The notes: generated from the letters alone by a model not told the origin. A stretch of 64,000 bases of DNA from Alitta virens (GCA_932294295.1 OW028579.1:32189250-32253249), one strand, 5' to 3'; positions 22,753-35,115 are shown, numbered from the stretch's first letter. Translations and numbers: made by a program.

Positions 22753-24604
22753 ATTTACATTTTATTTATTTACACAAATTAGAATTTTTTTATTTCTGTT
22801 TTATAAAATATATTGTTTCTATTTTAATTCATATTTCTGTGTATTCGTATCCAACCTTATGATTGCAAATAAATATATATTTTTATAATTATTATAGATA
22901 CTGAGGTATATTACATTTACCTTATGGGTGGAACCAACTGCTTGGCTTTGCACAGACATGAATATCAAGGCCCTTGACCAAAATTAATCACTGCTAATAT
23001 TCTACACCTAAATTGTAACAGCCAATCAATACGCTGATAGATTATTAGGTGACAATACCAAAAATACTGATATTTATACAATTTTTACCCATAATACTAT
23101 TTCCCATAATTTATCATTATCATCTCATCATTACATTAATCAAAGACATCTACACTAATAAACCAATACACAATTTCCTAAAAATACAACTGAGAGGAGA
23201 GAAATTGAAACAAAATCTCCAGCAAAAAAAGATAAAAATGGAAAGAAAGATAAAAATAGGAGGTGATTTAGTGTTTTGCACGGGAATAAAAGCCTGCCAA
23301 GTGTAACACATTGAAGGACTGAGTCTTTGTCATTTGGGTTGCTTTATGTCCTAGAACTTCAAAAGTATTTCCATCATCCTGGGTTCAATGCAAGTTTAAG
23401 TGCAAAGGAGGCCATCTTTGAAGGTTGTCACAAGGGGACAAGTGGGTGATTGGGTCACATCCACATAGAAGTAAAATAGCTGTGACAATGATCAGGGCAA
23501 GTGTGATAAAGATATATATAGAAGTGGAGTAGAAGATATGAGGAAGATATGGTGAAATTGTAAGATGAATTGTAACTAAATGATGACGAATTGGAAATAA
23601 ATGAGACCAAAGTGAAATAAAAATGTGTTTAGAATAATATAATCTTGGATGAACTCTCTAGTTCATCCAAGATATAATTATACAAAACAGGCAGGAATTT
23701 ATTAAACTTGTCTTGATTTGAAGGTTACATTTCTATATTTAAGATGAAGGACACCGTTGAAACTTAAAATAAAAAGACAATTTAGAAGCTCTTAAAAATA
23801 ATGAGATGATTACAGACTTTCACTGTACTTGATTGCAAAAATAAGGTCTTGTTTGTTATTAAAAATTAAAAGAACTTTTGCTTAACAATACGCATAAAAA
23901 TTAAATGGCATGGAGTGCATATAACACTAATGGAGAAAATGGTGTGTATTTTGATGGTGGCTCCCTCTGGCAAATTAAACAAAGAATTAAGCGTTAAAAT
24001 GTTGACATTTTGACAATTAGTAAGAAAATAAAACATTTACATTTACAGTAAGGCAAACTGACTTTGGCAAATGATTGTAACCTTACAAAACAAGCCAATA
24101 ATTTTATGTCCTACATTGTGTAAATGACATATAAATCAAGTAAACTGTTGCATATAATTGTGTATTTCTGAACAGAACAATACATGATAAATGTTGTTTT
24201 ATATACTTTGTAACTTTCCCATGTGAAAATTTCACAGGAATGGAGCGCTATTTTGTAAAAAAAAGTCGAAATGCTATCACTAGTTGTTACTAGCTAGTTA
24301 ATTGCATACGTAATGAGATGTTATGAATTCTGTGGTGTACACAATGCTTTTGGGTGCATGTTAATAAATCATAAATGCTATTTACATGAATGGAATGGAG
24401 GTAGGGTCTTTCTTGGCATAATTACCTATCCAACAACATCATTAACTATGTATTGGTAAGATAAATTGAAAGCATGATTAGCATGCATTACCTTTTCTCA
24501 TGTCAAAATGATGTTCTTGCCCTAAATTATGTTGCCTTACTCGTGTTTGTATATATTAGTCATGAATTTTTGGCAAACAAAATATCTGCCTTATATTCTC
24601 CACA
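22753..24604. other. AT-rich, contains a perfect small hairpin at 23642-23673
   Basis: Two 14-bp arms (ATCTTGGATGAACT and its inverse) flank a 4-base loop. No gene was recognised; the ORF 23049-23306 is lysine/isoleucine-rich low complexity. Confidence 0.4.
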
Positions 24605-24801
24605 CAGCAGTAGAGTATATTAGACAGCTGCTAAGTATGTTGGATGGCTGGAGTGTATGTTGTGCAGCTGAGTAGAGAATATAAGGGATGGTGGATGGTG
24701 TGTCATCCATTATAGAGATTTATGGGATTCGCAAAAATATCTTTCCTCATCCCACAAAACTTTATGTTGGACTCCTCGCCATCCACTATTGTTATATCTA
24801 A
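24605..24801 (+). mobile_element. dispersed repeat family H, copy 1
   Basis: Shares GAGTATATTRGACAGCTGCT, TTGGATGG...GGAGTGTA, TCCCACAAAAC and ATGTTGGACTCCT with the reverse complement of 40230-40455. Non-coding. Confidence 0.6.
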
Positions 24802-25649
24802 CCAAAGACCACCCATACCATTGGATCAATTTCATATTAAAACTGCTACAGTGGACTGGACATAAAAATTATTACTTCGTCTTTGTACAGTGTTTATCAT
24901 TGTTTATTTGACAGCACAATGCGGACTTATGTATATTTGATGTCTTGGGTAGGAAATCAAAGTTTAGTTGGCAATATTTTAAACTCATAACTTTGCTTCG
25001 AAGCCAGTTCAATCCTCCTTCAAATCTGGCAGTCAAAAGTTAATGCAATGCTAACTCGTACGAATTTCATGGTTTCAAAGGAGATTCGAGCTTGTTTCAT
25101 GGTTTATTCTCTCATTTACCAATGCTTGGGTGGATATCCAATGGCTTAGAAAATTGTAATCATGAAATAGCATTTAGTTGAAGAGGGGAGAATTTCTGAA
25201 TTAGGAAGATAAGGCTGTTGTTGTGTGTTATCTAATTCAGGCCCAGTGAACACAGTAAGGATTAATATGTGAATTTAGCCCTAACTGCCTTATGCAGTTA
25301 CGTGGAAGTTGATTTGATTAGTTTCTGCTGAAATTCAGGCTTAGACATTAGCATGTGGTTTAATTAAAAGCTTCATGTTGGATTGAGACAAAATTGTCAA
25401 AAAATCTATTCCTCTTAATTTGAAAGGACTAACTGGAAAGCCAGGCACAAGCTATCATTAGCGGTGTCAGAATTAATGACTTGTTGATACAGTTTCGAAT
25501 GAATGTAATTTACATGAATATAATCAGGAAAGCAACTTTGTAAATTGAGACTTGACTTACAGTAGAAAGGGGAAGACTTTTTATATTTGTGAAAAGTTTC
25601 TAGACTGAAGTAATTGGGAATGACTTCAGGATGGTTACCATGGTTATAG
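24802..25649. other. unique AT-rich sequence, nothing recognised
   Basis: A minus-strand GTAAGT near 25556 has a possible 44-bp exon before it, too short to support. Confidence 0.35.
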
Positions 25650-25769
25650 CCCAGATAGCATTCCAAATCGGCCCAGTGTCGTTTCCATGTGGGCCACTGT
25701 CGTTACAACATTGTATTAACATCGCTGACATTGCGCCGATGTCATTTCGATTTGGAATGCTATCTTGGG
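25650..25769. mobile_element. MITE family C, copy 3
   Basis: Starts CCCAGATAGCATTCCAAAT and ends TTTGGAATGCTATCTTGGG, with the shared CGTTACAACATTGTATTAAC centre. Flanking TA is not preserved exactly. Confidence 0.8.
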
Positions 25770-26884
25770 GAGTCGTTTAAAACTAAAACAAGAAAAACTT
25801 ATTTTTGGCAAAAGTATTTTTAATCTAACTAACTTCCCATCCTATAATATACGAATAATATGAATTTGAAATGATCTAGCAATTAAAATATTTTCCTGCT
25901 GTAAACAATGCTTAACTTATATATCAATCTTAGTATACTATTGGACAGAAACAGTAGAAATAGATAAAAAGGTCATCTAAAATGACTTCCAATATCTCTG
26001 TAAAACTGGAATCATACCAGCCAGTCAGTACCTAAAAAACTTCATTGTAACATATATGTAAAAATGATAGCTGCAATCAAATACATGAAAAAAATCTAAA
26101 CACAAGCCATGAAAATCATAATAACTCAAATCAAGCAATGACAGTTAATATTATATATCGTAAGATGACCAAAATAACTAAAGTTCTCCAAATCTAGCAA
26201 CCACTGATATATAATAATTAGAAGGTAACCCAAAAATTACATGATTACAATTTTAATGCTTATAAGGATCTTGCTAATAATCATCTCTTTTTATTCAATA
26301 TCTTAATACCTCAAGACACCTTATGAGCGGTCTTCATCATTTAATCAAAAGTATGACACTTCATATCTCATAGATATATTCTAATCTAGATATATCATCT
26401 TAGTCAGAAAGCAAGATTAATATCTCTGCATTTCTTCACCCTTTTTTTTATCATATAGAGAGTGAAACACTAGCTGTTAATGGAGTCTCGGTGAAAGTGT
26501 TCTGGTTCTTGTCAGTTCTCAGGTTATTATGTTTATTATTTACTACATGCTTACATGAATTATTTAACATGGCGGGGCTACAAATCACTTGCATGTTTGT
26601 TTCATTGCTGTATTCTATCAATAATGCATAAGCCTTTGACCCAATGTTTCTAAATGAAGTGCTGCCAGCATTCCTATGGTGTGTATTAGATGCAGAATGT
26701 CTCGTATTAGAGACCTGTGAGAAGTAGCACAGCTTTCAATGCATAATGTAGAAATGCTGGTCTTGGGGAATAATTGTATATTCACATTGGTTCTATGAAT
26801 TAAAAAGGGATAATTCAATGATTGCTCATTGCATTTGCCTCTTCTGACAAATTTACAATTGCAATCTCCAGCAGCCCAATCTAC
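25770..26884. other. AT-rich, nothing recognised
   Basis: No coding or repeat signature was found. Confidence 0.4.
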
Positions 26885-27145
26885 AGCCTTTCTCAACTCC
26901 TTTGGGAGGGGGGGGGGTGTTCAACCTTCAATACGAGGTTAAGTTATTGAATAGGACTTGAAGAGCTCACACCAGTGCCATCACGGTGGTTGCCTAGATT
27001 ACCACATCCCAAAGGCACCTGGGTGGGGCGAGGTAGTGGCTAAATTAGACCTGTGTCACATCCAAAGATGTGGGTTCAAACCTAAAACCTCTAGGTTAGC
27101 AAGTCATGCAATGGCTCATCCACTAGACCACATTAACCAACCATG
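26885..27145 (-). mobile_element. SINE-C copy 1
   Basis: Shares AAGAGCTCACACCAG, CACCTGGGTGGGG and a minus-strand tRNA-like head with 44185-44412. On the minus strand the B-box-like GGTTTGAAC and A-box-like GTGGTCTAGTGG are visible. Confidence 0.65.
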
Positions 27146-27371
27146 CTTTTTTTAAGCATATTGTCAGATTACTGCCAAGAATAATACTGGGTCTAACTTG
27201 AATTTCCAATATCTCGCTTGTGCTTCTTCCAATTAATATTCCAACCTCATCAAAACTTTTGCAAGCGACATGTTTACTATAGTCGTCAAATGGTAGCTCG
27301 AATGAAAAAGACATTAGTTAAACATCATATTTCAAAGTCAAACAAAATTCATCATTCTAGGCAGTACTTAC

Positions 27372-27660
27372 ACTGTCAACACATTTAAAAGAAATACCAA
27401 TATTAAACAAGTCACTGCCAACTTTAGTCAAGTCAAACTAATCACAATGTCATGTACTAAACTATAATCCATATCTGACTCTAATTATCACTAAAGCACA
27501 TATTTCCAATGTCAACATATCTAAAAGAAATACAAATCTTAAAACAAACAAATCACTGCCAACTTTAGTGAAGTCAAACTAATGACATATACTAATCTAT
27601 AATTCATAATTTCATATCTAACTCTATTTCATATATAACTCTAATTATTACTTTAGTACA
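27372..27660. repeat. diverged tandem duplication, unit about 135 bp
   Basis: TCACTGCCAACTTTAG is repeated in order with AAAAGAAATAC, AAGTCAAACTAAT and ACTCTAATTAT. Two imperfect copies are present. Confidence 0.7.
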
Positions 27661-27691
27661 TTAAAATACTCTACAACCAACCACTGGTGCA

Positions 27692-27893
27692 GCAGCTACA
27701 TTTTCGCAAAAGGACCCACAGTGAATTACTCCCAGGCATGTCTATGAAGAGAGTTGTGAAAAACAATACCAGAAGCAATTCTGTGGGCAAACACTATCCT
27801 CTATTTGCCAGTCGAAATGTCATTGGGCCTCTCTTGAAACTTCACAAGTCATCAAGTTTGAACGACCCCAGGACATTTGTCTTCTTCGTGTGA
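27692..27893 (+). CDS. possible exon, weak
   Basis: An acceptor-like GGTGCAG precedes an open frame of about 66 codons ending in TGA. The peptide includes PGMSMKRVVKNN and SVGKHYPLFASRNV. It is basic and serine-rich, and GC is above the flanks. The nearest plus-strand companion is the candidate at 28435. There is no strong donor and no domain match I recognise. Confidence 0.2.
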
Positions 27894-28434
27894 ATGTCAT
27901 TACGGTTTTTTTGAAGATTTCTAAGAGGTCTGCGGCCAAAGTCATTAGTCAAAACGGTGTATATCGTTAAAATACGGAGGTTCGCATTCACCGAGTAGGG
28001 TATTTTGTAGTTAATTTGAGAATTTGAAAGAACTGGTGTAGAGCCTTTCATGTTATTACCACTGAGAAATACAATCCCATACAATATGATACAATATGAT
28101 ACGATTCCATGTGTTGAAATACGACACAAATTAATTATAAAGTCTACACAAAATTATCTTTTGTCGCAAAACCGGTTCTCAAATTTGACATGGCAAGGAT
28201 GTTAATATGTAATGTTCTAAAAATCCTTAAATTGTATCCAAAGGCAACAATCCTTCAACCGCACCAAATTATTCACCTGGGACAAAAATGCAAAATTGTT
28301 GAATGAAAATAATTAGACCAAAAATCAACTTCAAAACAACTATGTGCTCCTTGTCACAAATAACTATCTTTCATAAGCTGGTGTTATATCTGATTGAAAC
28401 AACAGCCTGGTTTTTGCTTTTTCTTGTTTTCTAG
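27894..28434. other. unique sequence between two exon candidates
   Basis: A few ATACAATATG repeats lie near 28080-28100. The 3' end becomes pyrimidine-rich before 28435. Confidence 0.35.
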
Positions 28435-28602
28435 CATCAGTAGCAGCAGAAGCAGCTGGAGCAGTATCAACCCACCCTCGTTTTCGACTGGCAAGAACTC
28501 CCAGCCCATCTACAAGAGCATTCCAAAACAATCCGGCGGAAGCAAGCAGCGAGCGGAAATAGATGGGTGTGTTTGGGGCGGCGGATTCCGGATCGGTCCG
28601 AG
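28435..28602 (+). CDS. candidate coding exon, serine-rich, family not recognised
   Basis: A long pyrimidine tract (TTTTTGCTTTTTCTTGTTTT) runs straight into CTAG, a good acceptor. The following 258 bp are open in one frame until a TAG at 28691. A GTGAGG donor at 28602 would end the exon earlier; a GAG|GTGGCT donor lies at 28609. GC content jumps well above the flanks. The peptide is first serine-rich (SISSSRSSWSS), then basic, with GVWGGGFRIGP-like glycine clusters downstream (as CVWGGGFRIGP). I see no known domain. It could be a terminal exon if no donor is used. Confidence 0.35.
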
Positions 28603-28850
28603 TGAGGTGGCTGCGAAAATTGATGGGATGAAGAACTACACCCTGAGGAAGACCTTACTTGGCAATTCTGAGGGAGGCTGGTGCTGCCGCTAGCTGATCA
28701 TATCTCACATGCCATGATATTTTCTTGAACATTTTTTATCATCATATCCATTTTTGGGGTCATTTTTTTGCCTTTTCTATTTCATATTTTGGACATCCCA
28801 AGTTTGTCACACTCTGACCTCTAGGCCTGGTCCTAATGCCATATCTGATG

Positions 28851-28853
28851 TGC

Positions 28854-28884
<31 letters not shown>

Positions 28885-28921
28885 ACTGCTGCTACTGCTG
28901 CAGCTGATACTGCTGCTGCTC
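28851..28921. repeat. (CTG)n array
   Basis: CTG triplets with CTA interruptions; the polyleucine and polyalanine ORFs across it are artefacts. Confidence 0.9.
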
Positions 28922-29227
28922 TTGGTGGCTGGCTGGTGATGCAGCGATGTGTTAGACTGTTAAAGGTGATATGTCCTGATGGCTTGGTGAGATGGTCCCA
29001 CAAGAATGATTTAGGGTAGTCGACTCTCGTTAGAGGGTGCTGTCGTCTGGTCTGCCTATTTGGTAAGGTCTCATTGCGGGTTAATGCCACTGCTATGGTT
29101 GGGTGTTTGAGGTTAGGAGTCTATGTGTAGGCAGGCAGATGATCCCACCTTTGAAATCGATAACACCTCTATTTGATGAACAACTGCTACTGTCCATAGT
29201 AGCTAACTAAACAAAGGTGTGCAACTG
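28922..29227. other. unique sequence, nothing recognised
   Basis: No feature is visible. Confidence 0.4.
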
Positions 29228-29358
29228 AATGACAGGCAGGCTGGCTGACTGACTGACTGGCTGAATGACAGGCTGGCTGACTGACTGACTGACTGACTGG
29301 CTGGCTGACTGACTGACTGACTGGCTGGCTGAATGACTGAATCACTGGCTCACTGACA
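29228..29358. repeat. (CTGA)n/(CTGG)n microsatellite
   Basis: Tetranucleotide array with mixed CTGA and CTGG units and repeated GAATGACAGGCTGG segments. Confidence 0.9.
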
Positions 29359-30191
29359 CTGGTGTGAAACAGGAGTGTCCCTTGCTAAATGTTTTGTAGC
29401 AAACTCTGAATATGCACGATTCACCGGTTCAGCACAAGATAGTGTCTAACATAATGCATCTTTTTAGCACCTTTTGGCGCTTATTTTGTCACCATTCACT
29501 ATCCTTAACACCAAAAAACACACACAAGTTCTGGAAGTCTGGGTGATCTAAGACCGGGCAATAAATCATTGATCCCTTGACTAATTCAAACAACCTAGCA
29601 ATTAGCTTGGCAGCCTGTAAAAGCATGTCTAGTAACTGCTTGAGGCCTTGAATTTTTCAATTCCTCCTACACTAAAATGCTTGGGGCCATTAAATGGGCT
29701 GTTTCACAGTTACATGATCAATAAGCCTAAACGAGAGCACATGCTGAGCAATTCGATAAAACTTGTTTGTTAGTTACTTAAGTCTTGGCAGCAATTCCTC
29801 AAGCTATTTGTGTCCAAAAACTAGTGTGAATTGAAAACTTTCTGACATAATCATTTTTGCTGTGTTTTATTTCGCCTATTTTTAGGGTAATATCTGTGAT
29901 CAATTAAGCGAGTTAGGAAATTAATTTCTTTCCTCCCTGCTCGACTTTTACCATGTGATAAATTTCACTTTGTCAATATTTGGTAATAAATACATTTATA
30001 TTCGCTTGAGCTACAATAACGAATTGAAATATCAGAGACACTTTCAGAATTTAATGCAAATTTAAACTTTAATTGAACTAACTTGACTTAATTAGGTGAT
30101 GCAATACGTGTATATAAAAACAATTTCACTCGAGGTTCTCATAGTGATTTAATCTTGGTTACATTTTACCTCTCACAGAAGTCTGAATATT
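29359..30191. other. AT-rich, no gene recognised
   Basis: Many TTAATT and ATTAG words, no ORF of note. Possible conserved non-coding DNA, but that needs comparison with relatives. Confidence 0.35.
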
Positions 30192-30344
30192 TTTATACTT
30201 TAAAGGAAATTTCAACCATATGTTTATACTTTAAAGGAAATTTCAACCATATGTTTATACTTTAAAGGAAATTTCAACCATATGTTTATACTTTAAAGGA
30301 AATTTCAACCATATGTTTATACTTTAAAGGAAATTTCAACCATT
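30192..30344. repeat. 31-bp minisatellite, about 4.9 copies
   Basis: The unit begins TTTATACTTTAAAGGAAATT and continues TCAACCATATG. Copies appear identical. There are no spacers. Confidence 0.95.
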
Positions 30345-31101
30345 CAGTTTTGTTTTCTTTTACAAGTCTTGTATCATTCTCATTTTTCTATGTAAAACTG
30401 CATAAAAATACATATCTCTGCTTGATTTATCAATTTCATCACAGCAAGCATACGCTTTAAAATACTTCTCAACTACCTCAAGTACGTGAATCTCCAGTAC
30501 ACATTTATTGACTATATCATCATTTCTACTTGATACATAACTCGTTGAACACTGGATCTCACTGAATGGTGTAAAGCAAATAGAACCTATTGGCTGCTGT
30601 GTTTTGTATTTTGTATTTTTTTTGGTCAGGTTTTTGACAGTTTGTGGCACATGTGTTTTAGCATGAAAAGAGCATTTATACTACTGCTAAAGACCTACAG
30701 CCGAGTATTGACAGGACATTAATCACTACATTGATTATTTGTTCTAGCCTCCCTTAATCGCAAACGAAATGCCTTTAGATGATTGCCTAGCTTTTAAAAC
30801 CTATTACACCCTGTTAATTATTTATGTATGAGCACCTGGTTGACTCTGCCATGTAATTGGTGTAGAGCCAAGTAGGCAACTGTATCCATTATATTGAGTG
30901 CACTTGGCATATTTTCTTTTGATATGACTCATGGTATCACTTGTACATGCTACAGGAAAAGAAACTAGACTCAAACAAAAATATGTATTTTTTCCGTACT
31001 TCTCTCATTTTGGTGTTGTTTATTTTGTGAAATACTGAATAATATTAAATCAACATTTTTCAAAATAAATAAATATCAAATGATAAACTTAAAGCAAGTA
31101 A
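30345..31101. other. AT-rich, nothing recognised
   Basis: The minus ORF 30360-30650 has no motif or splice context. Confidence 0.4.
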
Positions 31102-31257
31102 CCCAGATAGCATTTGGTAACCCAGATAGCATTTGGTAACCAAGATAGCATTCCAAATCGGCCCAGCATCGTTTCCATGTAGGCCACTGTCGTAACAACA
31201 TCGTATTAACATCGCCGACATCGCGCCTACGTTGAAACGATTTGGAATGCTATCTGG
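31102..31257. mobile_element. MITE family C, copy 4, with two extra terminal copies
   Basis: Two tandem CCCAGATAGCATTTGGTAA units precede the main element, whose right end is TTTGGAATGCTATCTGG. Confidence 0.8.
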
Positions 31258-31295
31258 TTGTTTATGCAAATATTCTAATTAACTAATAATGCGTA

Positions 31296-31375
31296 TGGTA
31301 TTTACTTACTTACTTACTTACTTACGTACTTACTTGCTTACATTATCACTTACTTACTTAAATACTTAAATATTT
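31296..31375. repeat. (TTAC)n microsatellite
   Basis: TTAC units with interruptions. Confidence 0.85.
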
Positions 31376-32704
31376 ACTTGGATCTTACGAGCATAATATT
31401 GTACCCTACCCACATATCTATACTATTCTACATCTTTACCCAGATACTTACTAATTTATCTAACTATCAAAAAAAAGGAAGGAATTTAGTATAAAACTGC
31501 GGAGTACAACAACTATAACAGAGAAACTCCTTTAAAATTGACCTACATGTATCATGGAAATTTACCTACCAATTTATCTAATTATAAAAAAAAAACCAAA
31601 AAAAAAAAACGACAGAAAGAATGTAAATTTATAAAGCTCAGACTACAGAGAAACCCCTTTCCTCACCACCCATCTAATTGAAATACATGTCTCTTGTAAA
31701 TGTAACCCTCATGACAGTTGATAAGATTACACATAGAAACTTCAGATATACAAAGTAGAATTGCAGATTACAAGAAAAAAGCTTTCAAAATGTCTTCTAT
31801 GACAGAATCAATGTTTCCCACTTTCAATTTACATAAGGGAGCCTCTCAAACTCTTTGACATTCTACAGACATATATAGCGAACTCCTTATTCCTATGTTA
31901 CAAAGTCACTTTGCAGATGTTTCAGTTTTTAAGCAGTAGAAAATCCAGAAATGATGAATAACTTTGAAGTTCTAGCTAGACTGCCATCGGAAAATCAATG
32001 GTTGGAAGAAAAAGCCTGGGATTTGAGTTGTAAGAAATGCTCTATATAGTTTCAAGTAGCTCTGCTGCCTGTTTAGAAGTAAATGATTAGTTGCTTGGCA
32101 TACGCATAAATAAGGAAGGAAGTGATAATACTCATTGTTGATGCATTGACTTGCAGATCTCTGGATGCGGAATAGTGATGGATGGATAAGATACATATGG
32201 CTCAGGCCCTCTGAGATCTCCCAAAGATGGTGCTCAGCTTCAGCGATGTTGTGTGGGAGAGGAGTTATCATAAGGCACCTCGCAATAGGCTGCTGCTCTA
32301 TTGCAATTCTACGTTAAATATGAGAATGAGCATGCAGTTGAATCCTCTGCATAAAATCCCAACATTGCCTTGGCAATAAGTTAAGACCACTTTAACAATC
32401 ACAGAAGTAGCCATAATATCAAAGTGGGCCTAATTCTGGGCCGTTTTTGTGTAATCATAGTTCAAGATTCCAGCAAAATGTACCAAATCAATTCATTTCA
32501 TATTGGACAATTCTGTTTGTATATTGGACAATTCTGTTTGTATATGATTTTATATGTAGTTGTGGATGTTGTCATTTATGTAGTCTTCTTTGAACTTATA
32601 TAATCTCCATTTGTATATACTTTCATATCTTATTCATAATTTAATATTTATTCTTATGGCTGTGACAAACTCTTGCGTTTGTGTTTATTGTAAATTGTAC
32701 ACTA
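31376..32704. other. AT-rich, one 22-bp doublet
   Basis: TATTGGACAATTCTGTTTGT is repeated twice at about 32503-32544. No gene was recognised. Confidence 0.4.
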
Positions 32705-32812
32705 CCAATTTTACTTACTTACGTAGTTACTTACGTGCTTACTTACTTACTTACATCATCACTTACTTACTTACTTACTTACTTACATCATCACTTACTT
32801 ACTTACTGACTC
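32705..32812. repeat. (TTAC)n microsatellite with higher-order unit
   Basis: TTAC units with CATCATCAC interruptions that recur, giving a larger period. Confidence 0.85.
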
Positions 32813-33458
32813 CATAAGAACATCAGCCACAATCAATGTCAACCATTCAACATTTATGTAGATGCATAATGTGCAATCGAACCTATGACCATCAGAGAAG
32901 CTGACTATCACTTTAACCACTAGACAATCATGTCTAGACGTGCAATATGAAAGAATATAGCTCAAACCACAAACAAAAATCTTATTCATTTCTCATAAAA
33001 CATCCTCACTCCATAACTATACACAGCATACAGTTACACTAGATATCTCCACCTCCTACAGTACACAGTGTGTCGAAAACAGATGCCTCTATGTTGAAGA
33101 AAGTCTGTTTGCCAACGTGCCGAATACAGTGTCTGCAGACTTACACAGAGGCACCCCACAGACTAGTGTCAATTACATGTGTCAAAAACAAGTGTTTACA
33201 AAAGACTCTTGAGGAATTGTTGACATTTCTCACATGGGCATCAACTCTATATACAGGTCAGATCTAATCTGTTTGGAGTACAATCCTTCTCTATTAGGTT
33301 TTCTGGTGTTTTCGTGTATTTTAAAGGTGGCCTAGTATTTTACTTGTGGTTTATGATGAATGCATACGTAGTGTACTTTTTTATACTGATTTTTAATATT
33401 AATGTAAATATGACAAACATTTACCATTGCCAACTAAACAATGTCATCTAGGTGTTGA
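32813..33458. other. unique sequence, nothing recognised
   Basis: The plus ORF 33070-33267 has no motif or splice support. Confidence 0.4.
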
Positions 33459-33764
33459 CATAAAAATAATACAGTCAATTTTCTATTCAATATGTGCAGC
33501 AGTTTAGACATGTCTGTAATGGCTAGAAATTTTAGATTTGTTTGTAATAAGTATCGTATAAAGCCACGTGATGTGATTAATTGTAGTCCAAGCTGTATTA
33601 GTAAACTTGTAAAAGAGAATTACTGCAAAACTGTTCTAGAGAGTGACCAATTAATTGGTGTTCAAATCATGGAATTAATTCATATCAGGGATGAGTTGTG
33701 TGAAGACTTCAGTCTGAGTAAAAAAGATATATGTGATATTATAGAATATTTAGCCACAAATTGA
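33459..33764 (+). pseudogene. C-terminal tail of a non-LTR retrotransposon polymerase, 5'-truncated
   Basis: An open frame of about 101 codons runs to a TGA at 33762-33764; the first in-frame ATG is at 33492. The order of features resembles the extreme C-terminus of CR1/L2-like ORF2 proteins as I remember them: an NFLFN-type helix, an ARNFRFVCNKYRI segment, IMELIHIRDELCEDF, and a final DICDIIEYLATN. The catalytic reverse transcriptase motif (FADD type) and the endonuclease are absent, so it is a dead 5'-truncated insertion. It is followed by a T-rich 3' UTR and AATAAA. The clade assignment is by resemblance only. Confidence 0.55.
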
Positions 33765-33893
33765 TTATCTGGGGTTTTTGCTACCCTCTTTTTTTTGGTG
33801 CAAATCATTGTTTTTAAATATTTTGTTTTTGTTATTAATCTTGAATTTATACTGTATATTTTATACGAATAAAGCTTATAATAATATAGAGCA
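33765..33893 (+). mobile_element. LINE 3' UTR with polyadenylation signal
   Basis: A T-rich stretch after the stop leads to AATAAA at 33868-33873 and a short ATA-rich tail (GCTTATAATAATATAG), as expected for a CR1/L2-like 3' end. It belongs with the coding remnant just upstream. Confidence 0.5.
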
Positions 33894-34199
33894 CCTTTTT
33901 TGGCCATAAATCACTGCAGCCAATATGCAATAAATTGAGCATTTCGTACTTTGGATTGACTAACATACAGTCGATTCATCGACCGATTAATCAACTAATG
34001 GACAGGATGAATGACTGTGAGGAAAAATAATGTATGCTGTTATTGACACATAAAGCCACTGTCACACGGGCCGGTTTTGCCGTAGTGAACCCGTAGTATT
34101 ACGTAATAGTTATGTAACAGCTCTTTCCGCCGGTTTGGCGGCAACAAAAAGGGGCGGGGCAGCACCCGCCGGGCGCTACGGGTTACCCGCCGGGTCACC

Positions 34200-34380
34200 C
34201 GCCGGGTTACCCGCCGGCTTCCACGGGTGCCTCGGCAGCTTCCACGGGTGCCTCGGCGGGTTCCACGGGTGCCTCGGCGGGTTCCACGGGTGCCTCGGCG
34301 GGTTCTACGGGTGCCTCGGCGGGTTCTACGGGTGACTCGGCGGGTTCTACGGGTTACTCGGCGGGTTGTAGGAGTAAGCC
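34200..34380. repeat. 21-bp GC-rich subterminal repeats, left arm
   Basis: The unit GTTCCACGGGTGCCTCGGCG(G) repeats about seven to eight times and decays inward (CTACGGGTGACTCGG, CTACGGGTTACTCGG). Because 21 is a multiple of three, glycine- and arginine-rich ORFs run through it; they are artefacts. Confidence 0.9.
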
Positions 34381-35115
34381 GGCGAGTAGTAGGAGTAACT
34401 CACAGCTTCCAGGAGTATACTTTAAAAGACTGCTGCTCCCCTAATATTAGGCCGATTTTCGTTAAATAAGAACTAAATTGTAGGATAATTTATACTGATT
34501 CCATACCTGTTTTCGGATCGAAAATATACCAAATATTAAGCGAGTTATTCGTCGTGGTGCTCTCGCAGACGTCCGCGCCGGGACTGTATCAATGCTGAGC
34601 GCTTCTTTAAAAGGCTGCTGCTCCTCTAATATTAGTCCGATTTTCGTCAAATAAGACTGGATTGTAGTATAATACATACTGACTCCATATGTGTTTTCGG
34701 ATAAAATCGAAAATAGACCAAATATTAAGCGAGATATTTGTCTGAGAAGGCGGTTGTCTGGTGGCGGCTGCTACTCCTTTAATATTAATCCGATTTGCGT
34801 CAAATAAAAATTGAATTATAGAAGAGTTCATACTTATTCCACACAGAATTTCAGATTGAAAATAGACCAAATATTAAGCGTGATATTCGTCTGAGAAGGC
34901 AGCGTGGTGCTCTGTGTATGTTCATGACTTGAATGGTATGGTCAATATTTTTTACCATTATATATACATTGTTTGGATGAGCTTTATTGCAATTAATTTC
35001 TACTCATTCTGCCAACTGGCCAATGGGAAGGACTTTTCCTTTGGTTTTGTAAAGTCAATTAACCTATATATGTCAATTGCTATTAGCATTTTGAATAATA
35101 CAAAGAATGGGGTAA

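Noticed and set aside
28754..29090. Polyleucine and polyalanine ORFs
   Set aside because: Translation of the CTG array; no flanking coding evidence.
2930..30344. CRISPR-like arrays at 2930 and 30192
   Set aside because: Units are directly adjacent with no spacers, and the DNA is eukaryotic.
34135..34469. Glycine- and arginine-rich ORFs
   Set aside because: They follow the 21-bp subterminal repeats of the foldback element and shift freely between frames.
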